Shown here: positions 8,401-14,499 of the stretch, one piece after another | Layout of the letters: every line of letters begins with the position of its first letter | How positions within the stretch are numbered: the first letter of the stretch is position 1 | Source of the DNA: a virus | Strand: one strand, 5' to 3' | IMG/VR virus record: IMGVR_UViG_3300010430_006938 | Location: 1-25,691 of that record | DNA length: 25,691 nt | The notes under the pieces: generated by a model | Told to the model about the DNA's origin: nothing | Database searches by the model: none | Seen by the model: the letters and a program-made list of their open reading frames with translations, nothing else | Made by a program: the position numbers and the translations under genes

Positions 8401-10653
8401 CACGTATTCCATCCGCTCGGAAGGGGTCGAGATGTCCTCCTCCGGGTGCGTGATGACCACGGCGGCATCCTCAACACCTCCAAGGTCGATTTCCTCTGGA
8501 TCCGGGTCGGCGGCCTCGAAACGAGCCTGCGCCTCTTTGGCATCGGCGGCCATCTGCAGATCGGCTTGCTCACCTACCTGCACCGGGGCACCGCGCATCT
8601 CGCTTTCCAGCGCATCGATGACGCCCTGCCGGTTCAGATAGCCGTTGCCATCCTCGCCTACCTCATAGCGGTAATCGCCCCACTCATCGGCCGGCAGGTT
8701 ATCCCAATCGGAGACGCCATTGCTATTGAACAGGCCGGGGTGAGTGCGCGCGTTGATCCCGCGGGCTTTCAATTCCTCAGCCAAAGGCGATCCCGGTTTC
8801 ACCGTGAGCCCGCGCGTCTTGAGCTCGTTTGCGACCGGACGCTTCTGAAGCGTGGTATTGCCCCGCGCCTTGCGCTCTACGACCTCGACCGGCCCTGCCG
8901 CCTGGGGAAGATCCAACGGCGCGACATCGGGACCAGTTTGTTCTTGAGGCTGCTCTGCTTCTTGACGGGGCGCGGATGGCTCATCGGCAATCGTCTCTTC
9001 CTTGCTGGCTTCTACCTTCGGTGTCGGCGCGGGGGTGGTGTCTACCTCTACCGGCGCGTCGGGGGTGATCTTTTCGATCTGTCCCGTGGTCGGGTTCAGG
9101 CGGACGAATTCGCCGGTCTCGCGGCCTTTCTCGTCCATGACCGGCAGAACCTCTGCATCTCCACCTTCAGGCTGTGCTGGTGCCTGGGTCATTGCCTCAG
9201 GCTCAGGGATAGCGCCTGCGGCAACAGGGGCCTGCTCCTGAACAGGTTGTGCCGGTGCCTGCGGCGTCTCTCCCCCGGCAGGGGCAGCGTTGCTCGGCAA
9301 ATTGGAGGGGGGATTTGTGGGGGCATTCTGCGCGACGGGCTGCACCGGGGCCTTCCCACTCAGCAGATCCTCGATCGCGGCCTTGCCGTCATCGATCACA
9401 GCATTTGGCAGCGGGCTCGCCCGGTCGGCTTCCGTCAGCCGAGGGCTATCCAAGCGTTGATCATCGCGTGGCGTCGAAGCGATAGCGCCAAGACCGCCAC
9501 CAAGGATGGCGCCGATCAGCGCGGCCTCACCGGCCCCGTCGAAAGCATTTTGGTCAGGGTTCCATATCCCGCGCGCGATCAGGTTATTGGAGATCTCGGT
9601 CATCGCTTCCTGCGCGCCTTCTTCGCCAGCAGAGCGGAACGCGTCAGACAGACGGCGACCAAGGGCATTGGCGACCCTGCCCCGCGCCTTGGCCGGAAGG
9701 AGGTTCAGAGCGCGCCCGATGGGGACAGCCTCAGTCGTACCAACGATAGCCCCGAGATATGCGGCCGTGCGCGCTTGCTCCTCGCTGGCTCCTTCCTGAA
9801 TAGCCCGCCGATACATGCCAGATGAATTGACTGCGGAACCCGTTGCGACGATGCCAGGCAGTCCAGTCAGGATTGTCGCGCCAACGAAACCAGCCATGCT
9901 GCCGCCGCCTTCGGCCAGCTTTGAAATGAACCGGTCATCAAACTGCGGATCTGGCGTGCCGAACAGCTCCTCGCTGGCCGCGCGGAGCTTGTCGCCTCGC
10001 TGGAACAGGGGCCGATCCTGAGCCGCAGGCTTCAAGGGCCCTTCAGCGGTAGCGATAAGAGGCTCATAGGCGGCTACCTTCCGGCGCTCGGCCGCGATCA
10101 CATCTTGTATCCGCTTCCGCCCTTCCTCGGACATATCCGGGTTTTCTGAGAGCCGCTGTTCAGCAAGGGCGATTTGCTCCCGTGCCCGGTCGACCTCCTC
10201 TTGAGCGAAAAGGGCCGATGCATTCGGGTTCCCTGCTCCAGCAATCGCGGCGGCTTCGGGCAGAGACGCGGCCACCTCGGTTGCGCCTCGGGCAAAACGG
10301 CTGCCCAGATCTCCAATCGGCTGGCTTTCATCGTCACCCGCCTGTTCCCGGCGCCGCGCGGTCTCCAGCTGCTCATCCACGGAGCCCACGCCAGACAAAT
10401 CGTTGGCCGGGACCGCAGGGGCATCCGTCAGCCCATCCATATAGGCTGAACGGCCAAAACCGCGCTCTGCCCGCGCGTCATCGGTCTGATCGGCTTGGCG
10501 CGGTGGGCGCGCAACTGGCCGCTTGGAAACCGCAGGCGCGGCTTCCTCTACTGGCCCCGCCGTATCCGAGGGGATTAAATCATCAAAAAGGCCGCCTCCA
10601 GAGGAAGCGGCCTTGTCATTCTGATCCGGGATCAGGTCGTCAAAAATGCCCAT
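2428..10653 (-). CDS. Giant polyvalent protein (LPD domains, two HExxH zincin motifs), probable ejected internal virion protein
   Basis: A 2741-residue protein taking a third of the window. The order visible is as follows. A duplicated FDDLIP motif lies at residues 4-9 and 23-28. Gly/Ala-rich, possibly membrane-active helices lie near 250-320 and 370-390. A long disordered Pro/Gln/Glu-rich region runs to about 1150, interrupted by a small helical domain near 740-790. An LPD5-like segment follows (about 1160-1230). An LPD1-like domain has HEWMH at 1324-1328 and a later NHELIARAFESY with E1564 or E1571 as possible third ligand. A second zincin has HEAIH at 1709-1713 and EEAIAEAF at 1757-1764. 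An ARHAKERN block lies near 1955, an LPD38-like C-terminal region at about 2200-2600, and a PLxR-type tail (PLVRVLY) near 2622. LPD numbers are from memory. Such polyvalent proteins are known from phages and conjugative elements and are thought to enter the cell with the DNA. The position at the end of the structural operon supports packaging in the virion. The start overlaps the preceding stop (TGATG). Confidence 0.85.
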   Translation of the reverse strand: MGIFDDLIPDQNDKAASSGGGLFDDLIPSDTAGPVEEAAPAVSKRPVARPPRQADQTDDARAERGFGRSAYMDGLTDAPAVPANDLSGVGSVDEQLETARRREQAGDDESQPIGDLGSRFARGATEVAASLPEAAAIAGAGNPNASALFAQEEVDRAREQIALAEQRLSENPDMSEEGRKRIQDVIAAERRKVAAYEPLIATAEGPLKPAAQDRPLFQRGDKLRAASEELFGTPDPQFDDRFISKLAEGGGSMAGFVGATILTGLPGIVATGSAVNSSGMYRRAIQEGASEEQARTAAYLGAIVGTTEAVPIGRALNLLPAKARGRVANALGRRLSDAFRSAGEEGAQEAMTEISNNLIARGIWNPDQNAFDGAGEAALIGAILGGGLGAIASTPRDDQRLDSPRLTEADRASPLPNAVIDDGKAAIEDLLSGKAPVQPVAQNAPTNPPSNLPSNAAPAGGETPQAPAQPVQEQAPVAAGAIPEPEAMTQAPAQPEGGDAEVLPVMDEKGRETGEFVRLNPTTGQIEKITPDAPVEVDTTPAPTPKVEASKEETIADEPSAPRQEAEQPQEQTGPDVAPLDLPQAAGPVEVVERKARGNTTLQKRPVANELKTRGLTVKPGSPLAEELKARGINARTHPGLFNSNGVSDWDNLPADEWGDYRYEVGEDGNGYLNRQGVIDALESEMRGAPVQVGEQADLQMAADAKEAQARFEAADPDPEEIDLGGVEDAAVVITHPEEDISTPSERMEYVARSVDAVMSEIGMSGSVAAGRRQEIIGILNDRGGNVEDAVWWNLHRKADGYGKQSPETRLAEQPADGETARGSDAASEEPGDLGRSQGQPGAENRGTGVAQDDRRADVGQAEEPAATAVSDAASEPNEAPAAATGIPQTERTEAGEQAVIPGAEQSAERSAEARKADERREMEARQQQSKARTAVPQDDAGPLFDTQGDMFDAPSTAPEVAKGETAGQKASKPSKHQRRLTEILRKEWTAREDLPDDDAHLDDYMAATERVVAARKALSEEFGPDVANTVLEEIEEGYKPKPADPVQERTDQEPVKKERIDDFGEKIGGARKDIAEKTGPRGKKSKAESAPAWRKRYAVLEQVDLNNSGGMTGKFILQDKKSGRQVRDGYRVKVFDSEAEAEAAIPLYEVARNHRVRSKGEEFSIDRVTGKKSHTFKDGFKTREEAMEYMAKNAVEIIETDMRLDDRIHPALEQALREGEDRRKDGRDVTPEDFSEVFGFRGVEFGKWNNGAERQHILNQAFDSFLDLSEILGVPPKAISLNGDLALAFGSRGHGLTGGRAHYERNYGVINLTKIQGAGALAHEWMHAADHYFGRQDGKASSEKITNERGDEVFDAKDQAKDYASHGFQYSRSGVREEVRAAFKAVMQTIAKRKAEFKEDVSTREVIENRAAKQLEQKLKSFRDELATEQRYGRKKAPATKAQLLKVDTLIKRIQSGKLGEKVEAPTKSRSTFPPMFNEPVLQLAEIYKDVRGRQAYRKHQGRDTGPAVELQFAIEAKRRADQFLAEAKEQKVKDKTVASEFVSEAWILDRGRASGYWATNHELIARAFESYVYDRLKDIDARNDFLAYEKHNLLPEYLLFNVKPYPEGQERADINAAFRNLFDTIQTEETDTGVRMYQRQGPSRRGDPAKLQALLPELKARLDKMMIRGVDLSIDQDMGEQGAVEFGPEGIEILIGNTLDGMNTVNHEAIHVLRARGLFTDAEWSALAAEAESRWMAEYDIEARYPDLSKEAQIEEAIAEAFAAHVDGQSAQGRLKSVFAKISRFFRAMKEVLTGQGINTPEDIFETVESGEVGSRDGRVTGEELTKYQRPSSAVRKMKPEGVQATAVSTHSAAIPDDTRFERFRRLVQDRMLVLRRMEEATEELTGQGVRKEESPYFAEERYSGRVGYLLDEIDANFTQPIVDLISEAKIEITDHNGTTREGSDAVSLWLMARHAKERNAHIASINDQMPDGGSGLTNAEADAILQQSGPYQARLDQIGALTDKLGKEMITAREDAGLLSAQDAHIWRTMYQHYVPLQKFAEDDMFDGVVNDKRTAMGRKFNVRGKEGQRALGRSTEAFDPLATLLTQAMEVTVRAEKNRVAKVMYNFAVRHPNPAMYEISTPETQRFYNNATGKVETRVVGAAARPLAENEMALKVDGKEHRITFKDPRLAEALGQLGTNEMGKVTSIASLFSRYFSSINTMLSPPFIIVNAFRDMMTAQVNLGAAGGNIPGKLRKAAMRDWVKSLRGAHRGLGGKTDTEYAKWFNEYSEAGGRIHFWKVDNPEGQSVDFKKRVARASRGKLTGTVSRLALPSTRDNPVLSMIENVNMAVDNAVRLATYAEARKNGWSKADAASLAKNLTVNFNRRGEIGATMNAWYPFANAAIQGSHVILKAMRSRQVKKIVGGMVLFGFANDLLAAMLSGTDDDGELEYDQLPVYKSERNIIVATPLNDEGYITIPLPYGYNVFFFAGQQLGKIVRGVKSPDEAAGQLLKATVGAFSPIAGESGFEMLAPTVLDFANEFDNNRDWLGRPIRPENPYGDYGPQAYKEFNASAPSRAVARGLNTATGGSPLESGLIDVSPEYIDHFFKFMTGGAGRFAGRMYGVAERAAEGTIDQTSAYELPLVRVLYTESGEFLNQNRYFEFREAVQEARKQSKLSQETGHPMTQEMKDLNGLWFALRAAEKRRKKIGDRLEAVYADETLTGRQREARLKPLKDDRNTLYLEFNAKFIEKMGPQAE
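8043..8306 (-). CDS. Candidate overprinted gene inside the giant gene (87 codons, alternative frame)
   Basis: A same-strand open frame nested in the giant coding sequence, out of phase with it, from a GTG at 8306 (or ATG at 8288) to TAA at 8043. By hand count about 70 of its 87 codons end in G or C, as in the real genes here, while only about 38 of 87 giant-frame codons over the same bases do. The predicted protein is ordinary-looking and helical (RDWLSNPQTGKQREAAMLHR, then KNRAILDD, then a Lys/Glu-rich helix). The giant frame here encodes a low-complexity A/G/E/Q/D linker. The start has only weak Shine-Dalgarno-like purines. Alternatives are a pair of compensating frameshifts in the giant gene, or a former separate gene now read through. 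I do not recognise the product. Confidence 0.45.
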   Translation of the reverse strand: MAETSKMRYGGTFTEKQMAMANNLPKRDWLSNPQTGKQREAAMLHRKNRAILDDPKASPEQKTEARESLKMIDGLMSAKRKSPQPQQ

Positions 10654-11318
10654 CAGAGGTCTTTCGGTTCAATGCCCATCTCACGCAGGCGCTGCTTGAC
10701 CTTCTCGGGGTCGGCACCGCGTGCAATTGCGTCTTTCGCATCGGCGATAGCCTGCGACGTATCCGGCTTCTGGCTCTGCCCCGCATCAGGTGCAGGCGGC
10801 CCGCCCAAAGCAGACCGAAAGCCATAATTCGTCTGGGTCGAGGTTTCTTCGTATTTGCCATCATCATCCCAGAGCCTGGCCGGGCTCAGCGGGTGGCGCT
10901 CCTTCAATTCGGTGGTGGTAACTTCGGTGCTGCCCCACTCGCCCCGCGCGCGCTCAGCCGCCTTGGCAAGAGATCCCTCCTCTTTGATCAGCTGCTCAAC
11001 ACGGGTTTCAAACGCCCCCAGACCGGGCGCTTCGCCCTCAAATGCACCGTTTTCTGCATAGTCTTTGTAGAGCCGGGCCAGATTGTCCGATTCCGTGTTG
11101 GAGAGAGCGCGGCCAGAGCGTCCTCCGCTGCCGCCACTCCCGGATCCGCCCTTCCGGTAGCGGGCCTTGGAAGCCGCGCGCGATTCCGCGACATCTTTGT
11201 CCAGCTCGGCTTTCTTCTCCATTTTCAGGAGGTCGTCGGCGAGCTTTCTGCGGTCTTCGGCAACCTTCATCAGGCCACCGCCAAGCCCCTGGAGCGCCCC
11301 TGCGAATGCAAAGCTCAT
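10653..11318 (-). CDS. Ejection-type internal virion protein candidate (221 aa)
   Basis: A hydrophilic 221-residue protein immediately upstream of the giant gene. It opens with a short Gly-rich hydrophobic segment (FAFAGALQGLGGGLM), then a strongly charged helix (about residues 18-55), a Gly/Ser linker (GGSGSGGSGG) and helical C-terminal parts, ending in a small PEKVKQRLREMGIEP motif. The start ATG follows GGAGG by nine bases and overlaps the previous stop (ATGA). Its own stop overlaps the giant start (TGATG). No known family is recognised. Position between other small helical proteins and the giant suggests a partner in the ejection complex. This is inferred from gene order only. Confidence 0.7.
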   Translation of the reverse strand: MSFAFAGALQGLGGGLMKVAEDRRKLADDLLKMEKKAELDKDVAESRAASKARYRKGGSGSGGSGGRSGRALSNTESDNLARLYKDYAENGAFEGEAPGLGAFETRVEQLIKEEGSLAKAAERARGEWGSTEVTTTELKERHPLSPARLWDDDGKYEETSTQTNYGFRSALGGPPAPDAGQSQKPDTSQAIADAKDAIARGADPEKVKQRLREMGIEPKDL

Positions 11319-11932
11319 GTCTGCTGGCCTCCTGCCTGTCGCTGCTGCATCATGGCGTCCATGGTCCTTTGCTGGGCGCCACCGACGCGCTGTTGAACAT
11401 TCCCGATCAGATCGTCACCGGCCATCTGGCGGATCTGCTCGGATTGCTCCTGAACCATTTGGGGGTCGATAAGGCCCGCCTGATCCAAGGCCTCGCGCAC
11501 CTTGTCCGCCGCCAGATAGTAGGCGGTCTCGATTTCATCCGGCTCGATCCCTTGCTCGCCCGCAGCCTCGGCCACCATCGCGATCTCCTGAATCACCTCC
11601 CAGCCACCATGCACCAAGATCTCCGGCGGGATCTCATGCCCGTTCTTCTTGGCCTCCATGTAGATCCGCTGAGCGATGCTCGCCCCAATCGACGCCATCG
11701 CATCGGTCTGGTTCGGATGCTTCTTGAACATCTGAACCACTTTCGGCAGGAACTTCTCGTCCCACAGAAGCTTCATGCACATCCCGACGAAGCGGTTGTA
11801 CTGCTCTTGCAGCTCAGGCGCCGCCTGTTTGCCCTGTGCCGCAGAAAATCCTTTGGGCTGCTCTTGAGCCCCTTCCTGCTGCGCAGGCGCGGCGCCCTGC
11901 CCCTCTTTGAGAAGATCGGCAAATCCGTTCAT
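11315..11932 (-). CDS. Helical phage structural or ejection protein (205 aa)
   Basis: A 205-residue, largely helical, Gln/Glu/Ala-rich protein. It has a disordered N-terminus (residues 1-40), a conserved-looking middle (MCMKLLWDEKFLPKVVQMF, GHEIPPEILVHGGWEVIQEI) and a Gln/Met-rich C-terminus. It has no signal peptide and no clear transmembrane helix. An AAGGGGA box lies just before the ATG at 11932, and the stop overlaps the next start (ATGA). I recognise it only as a type of protein found beside giant polyvalent genes in podovirus-like prophages. A virion-internal role is likely but unproven. Confidence 0.7.
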   Translation of the reverse strand: MNGFADLLKEGQGAAPAQQEGAQEQPKGFSAAQGKQAAPELQEQYNRFVGMCMKLLWDEKFLPKVVQMFKKHPNQTDAMASIGASIAQRIYMEAKKNGHEIPPEILVHGGWEVIQEIAMVAEAAGEQGIEPDEIETAYYLAADKVREALDQAGLIDPQMVQEQSEQIRQMAGDDLIGNVQQRVGGAQQRTMDAMMQQRQAGGQQT

Positions 11933-11944
11933 GGGAGGTCCCCT

Positions 11945-12427
11945 TTATGCCTGGACGATCTGACCGGCGTTGCGGTCATACCGGAAACGCTTGGCGCCGG
12001 TTTCCATCCGGTTCCGATACTGTTCACCGAGACGCTTGCGCTTCTCGGTTTGACCAACACGCAGGCCTTCGTTGGATTGCGCATCGGCCCGCTCAAAATT
12101 GTTGGTGGATGCAGCCTGCTCGGCCTCAGGGCTTTGCCCCTGATCCCAGAACCGAACCGCGTCACCAGCACCCTCGTAGCTGTCGCGGACGCGCCGGTCC
12201 TCGGCCTCCCGCATCGCTTCTTCCTGTTTGTACTCGTTTTTCTTCATCATGGCGGTGCCGATGCCGGAGACCACGCCCCCCATGATGGTGGCGAAGGCGG
12301 ATGTGCCCGCCGCTGCTGCGGCACCTGCACCTGCGGCGGCGGCGGCTCCAGCCCCGGCCGCAGCAGCGCCAGCCCCTGCGGCGGGTGCAAAGATGGTGCC
12401 AAGTGCTGGAAGCATTGGGAGGCTCAT
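11945..12427 (-). CDS. Gly/Ala-repeat protein, probable internal virion protein (160 aa)
   Basis: I place the start at the ATG at 12427, which follows AAAGGACTCTGAT, rather than at an in-frame start 45 bases upstream inside the preceding gene. The 160-residue protein begins MSLPMLPALGTIFAP, then has an extreme Ala/Gly tract at residues 16-41 built from three imperfect GAGAAAA(A) units. A second hydrophobic stretch (ATIMGGVVSGIGTAMM) and a charged helical C-terminus follow. The hydrophobic N-terminus plus charged helix is what one expects of a membrane-inserting ejection protein, as for T7 gp14-like proteins, though no homology is claimed. It overlaps nothing and sits one base after the stop of the GNAT-like gene. 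Confidence 0.75.
   Translation of the reverse strand: MSLPMLPALGTIFAPAAGAGAAAAGAGAAAAAGAGAAAAAGTSAFATIMGGVVSGIGTAMMKKNEYKQEEAMREAEDRRVRDSYEGAGDAVRFWDQGQSPEAEQAASTNNFERADAQSNEGLRVGQTEKRKRLGEQYRNRMETGAKRFRYDRNAGQIVQA
12305..12382 (-). repeat. Alanine/glycine-coding low-complexity repeat
   Basis: This tract of GCN and GGN codons encodes residues 16-41 of the preceding CDS entry. It is made of three imperfect repeats of about 7-8 codons (Gly-Ala-Gly-Ala then four or five Ala). Codons are mixed (gcc, gct, gcg, gca), so it is selected at protein level rather than a pure microsatellite, but unit number could vary by recombination between copies. Confidence 0.7.
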
Positions 12428-12428
12428 A

Positions 12429-12917
12429 TCAGAGTCCTTTCTCGTAAAGCCCACCGACCAAGCCGAAGCCATGCCGTCTGGTCAGGAGGGCGCCTATTGC
12501 GTCCGGGTTTGTGATTGCGTCTGTGATCGCGTAGCGGTGCAGGACAGGATGATCGGCGCTGTCCGCCCAATCGATGAAAGCATCCAGCACCCCCAATGAA
12601 GCCCGGGCGCCGGATCCCGGCTCGGCGAACCATATCAGGTCAGATGCCACCGAAACATCAAGGCAGGCATAGAGCGGCTGAACAAAGCCGACAAAGAGCG
12701 CGGACAACCCGCCCCCTGACTTTTCCGCGACGATGACGCGACCATTGCATTGCGGCGCCTCGGTCTGTCCGCTGATCAGATCCATAGCGACCCGGCGTAG
12801 CGCATTGCGATCGATATGCACGCGCCCCGCGAACTTTGAGGACGCCAGCGCCAGATCCATGAGGCGACGGATCTCCGGGATGTCGGAGAAGCGCGCCGCC
12901 CGGATTTCACAACTCAC
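12429..12917 (-). CDS. GNAT-fold acetyltransferase-like phage protein
   Basis: A 162-residue protein with the layout of GNAT N-acetyltransferases. The N-terminal beta-alpha (EIRAARFSDIPEIRRLMD) resembles the usual I-R-x-A-x-x-x-D-I-P start of this fold. Central strands (RVIVAEKSGG, ALFVGFVQP) follow, then a loop GSGARASLG where the acetyl-CoA pyrophosphate loop should be, and a helix (VLDAFIDWAD). The R/Q-x-x-G-x-G/A signature is only partly kept, so activity is uncertain. The start is a GTG at 12917, three bases after the previous stop. The substrate cannot be told. Being set among virion genes, it could modify a structural protein or a host target after infection. Confidence 0.7.
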   Translation of the reverse strand: MSCEIRAARFSDIPEIRRLMDLALASSKFAGRVHIDRNALRRVAMDLISGQTEAPQCNGRVIVAEKSGGGLSALFVGFVQPLYACLDVSVASDLIWFAEPGSGARASLGVLDAFIDWADSADHPVLHRYAITDAITNPDAIGALLTRRHGFGLVGGLYEKGL

Positions 12918-12920
12918 CGA

Positions 12921-14108
12921 TTACCGTCCAGGGTATGTGGGGCGAGTTGTGTTGGTGTCAGAACTCGCGCTTGAGGTGTCGCCGCCATCCGCTTTATCGC
13001 CTTCTTCAGGCTCAGGGGCGGTAATATCGAAGTTACCACCAGCCCAATCGATCTTGGTGTCGAAGAGATCGGACACCATGTCGACCTGCAGGTTCAGAAG
13101 CTCCCCGGCGTTTTGCAGCAATGCTTCGCGCTCTCCGGCCGGAAGGTTGGGGTTCCCGAGGATAGAGTTCAGCGCGTTCTGATACTGGCTGTTCATGGAG
13201 GTGACCATTTCAGACATGCTGTTCTTGGTCTGCTGATCCACATCGATCTGAGCGAGACGTTCGCGCATGCCAGACTCCATGCGCATCAACTGGCGCCGCG
13301 TCTTCGCATCCATCTTGGCCAACTGTTTGTCCGACGCCAGCTGGATCTTTTGAAGTTGGCGCTCCTGCTGAAAGGCCCGGTCGGTTTGTCCGCGCTCGAA
13401 CTTCTGATCCCGCTGTTGAATTTCGAGGTTCTGGCGGTACTCCTCCCTGGACAGCCCGAACTGCTGTTGGAATTCCTGCTCGGACAAGCTTTGGGCCTGC
13501 GCGAACTCCTGTTCTGAGAGCTCGCTCTGAAACGCCTGCTGATCCTCCTGCATTTCGCTCTGGAAGCTCTGGTCCCGTTTCTGGAGCTCCAAACCCTGCC
13601 GGTACTCCTCACGCGACATCTTGAACTGCTGCTCGAACTGCTGATCCGAAAGCGATGACGCCTGCTGGAACTCCTGCTCAGACAGGTCGGCCCGCTGCGC
13701 CGCTTCCTGGCTCGAAAGGGCGCTGGCGAACCCGTACTGCTGCTCATTCTCGCGCAGCCGGTGGCCTGCCTCTCGGTCGGACATTTGGCCGGCGTGGCGC
13801 TGTTGCGCCTCCTGGCTGGCCATCGGCACCACTCGATCCAACACTGCATTTGCCGCTTCGCCAGCCGCCGCCGATGAATTGAGCATGCCGCGGCGGTTCG
13901 CGTTTTGCGCTCCCTGCGTCCTGGCTCGGGCCATCAACGGGTTGTCCTTACCCATCATTTCGCCTGCGATTTCAGACACATTGGTCGTCGGATTTTCCCC
14001 ATTCAACGCGGCACCGAAGCCCCCGGCCATCGTCTGACGGGGAATGGACTGACCGCCCTTTTGGCGCTGCAACCGTTTCTGCAACGTCGAGATTTCCTGT
14101 ACGGCCAT
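12921..14108 (-). CDS. Gln-rich hendecad coiled-coil protein, probable virion rod or channel component
   Basis: A 395-residue protein whose start is fixed by AGGAGG five bases before the ATG at 14108 (a GTG one codon earlier is too close to the RBS). Residues about 120-300 fall into 11-residue steps, each beginning with L, M or I and carrying F or Y near position 6 (LSEQEFQQASS, LSDQQFEQQFK, MSREEYRQGLE and so on). That is the signature of a right-handed hendecad coiled coil. Five steps make a 55-residue unit present twice in tandem (142-196 and 197-251). The N-terminus carries Gly/Asn-rich motifs and the C-terminus is acidic and disordered (DTSSASSDTNTTRP). It heads the block leading to the giant protein, which suggests a rod or tunnel element of the ejection machinery. 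I know of no named family. Confidence 0.75.
   Translation of the reverse strand: MAVQEISTLQKRLQRQKGGQSIPRQTMAGGFGAALNGENPTTNVSEIAGEMMGKDNPLMARARTQGAQNANRRGMLNSSAAAGEAANAVLDRVVPMASQEAQQRHAGQMSDREAGHRLRENEQQYGFASALSSQEAAQRADLSEQEFQQASSLSDQQFEQQFKMSREEYRQGLELQKRDQSFQSEMQEDQQAFQSELSEQEFAQAQSLSEQEFQQQFGLSREEYRQNLEIQQRDQKFERGQTDRAFQQERQLQKIQLASDKQLAKMDAKTRRQLMRMESGMRERLAQIDVDQQTKNSMSEMVTSMNSQYQNALNSILGNPNLPAGEREALLQNAGELLNLQVDMVSDLFDTKIDWAGGNFDITAPEPEEGDKADGGDTSSASSDTNTTRPTYPGR
13356..13685 (-). repeat. Two tandem 165-base coding repeats
   Basis: Two adjacent 165-base units (13685-13521 and 13520-13356) encode 55-residue repeats that align without gaps, for example LSEQEFQQASSLSDQQFEQQ against LSEQEFAQAQSLSEQEFQQQ. 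The DNA copies have diverged at many third positions, so the duplication is old and kept at protein level. Each unit consists of five 11-residue steps. Confidence 0.75.
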
Positions 14109-14151
14109 CACAGCCTCCTTGATGTCGGGTTACAGGCCGCTCAGGCCAGTA

Positions 14152-14176
14152 GGAAAGCCCCGCGCGCTGGCGGAGC
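14152..14176 (-). terminator. Rho-independent terminator candidate after the secreted-protein gene
   Basis: On the minus strand a 7-base-pair stem (GCTCCGC with GCGGGGC, one G-U pair, loop CAGCGC) spans 14176-14157 and is followed by TTTCCT. It starts nine bases after the stop of the secreted-protein gene and lies before the strong RBS of the hendecad gene. It would separate the lysis block from the ejection-protein block. The T-run is short, so it may only attenuate. Confidence 0.55.
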
Positions 14177-14184
14177 AATCTTAT

Positions 14185-14478
14185 TCAAGTCGGATCACCG
14201 TCCGGCAATGTTTGTGCCAGCACCTCAAAGGACTGACCGGATGCCATCAGGCAGGTAATGCCATTGGGCATTGTCACGGTGATGGTCCATGTACCTGTCT
14301 CGGTAGAGGCAAATGTCTCCATCATCACGCCCTGCCCGCCGATGCCGACGTTCTGGCGGCTTTCGCCGTATTTGTCGGCCAGCCGCTCGATCACCACCTC
14401 GCGGGGTGCGCAGTTCCGGCCTTGGGCCGCAGCCGTGATCGGCAGGAGGCACATGAGCGCGAACATAATTGCGCGCAT
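14185..14478 (-). CDS. Small secreted periplasmic protein of the lysis region
   Basis: A 97-residue protein with a Sec-type signal peptide (MRAIMFALMCLLPITAAAQG, cleavage probably after about residue 18). It has two mature Cys (23 and 76) that could form a disulfide, and a compact beta-rich C-terminus containing TWTITVTMPNGITC. I recall similar short periplasmic proteins with a PNG-x-x-C motif in alphaproteobacterial genomes and prophages, none with a known function. AAAGGGGG lies about eight bases upstream of the ATG. Placed right after the spanin genes, it may assist lysis or act on the periplasm. That is inference. Confidence 0.7.
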   Translation of the reverse strand: MRAIMFALMCLLPITAAAQGRNCAPREVVIERLADKYGESRQNVGIGGQGVMMETFASTETGTWTITVTMPNGITCLMASGQSFEVLAQTLPDGDPT

Positions 14479-14499
14479 ATTTTCACCCCCTTTCTGTGT

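Noticed and set aside
7936-9825. A 629-codon open frame on the + strand opposite the giant gene
   Set aside because: High GC with G/C-ending codons on the minus strand opens the complementary frame. The product is Arg/Leu/Cys-rich without domains, and the giant frame has continuous family matches.
11042-12514. A 490-codon + strand frame opposite the small ejection genes
   Set aside because: It crosses several well-spaced minus-strand genes with good RBSs and has shadow-like Arg/Leu/His/Pro composition.
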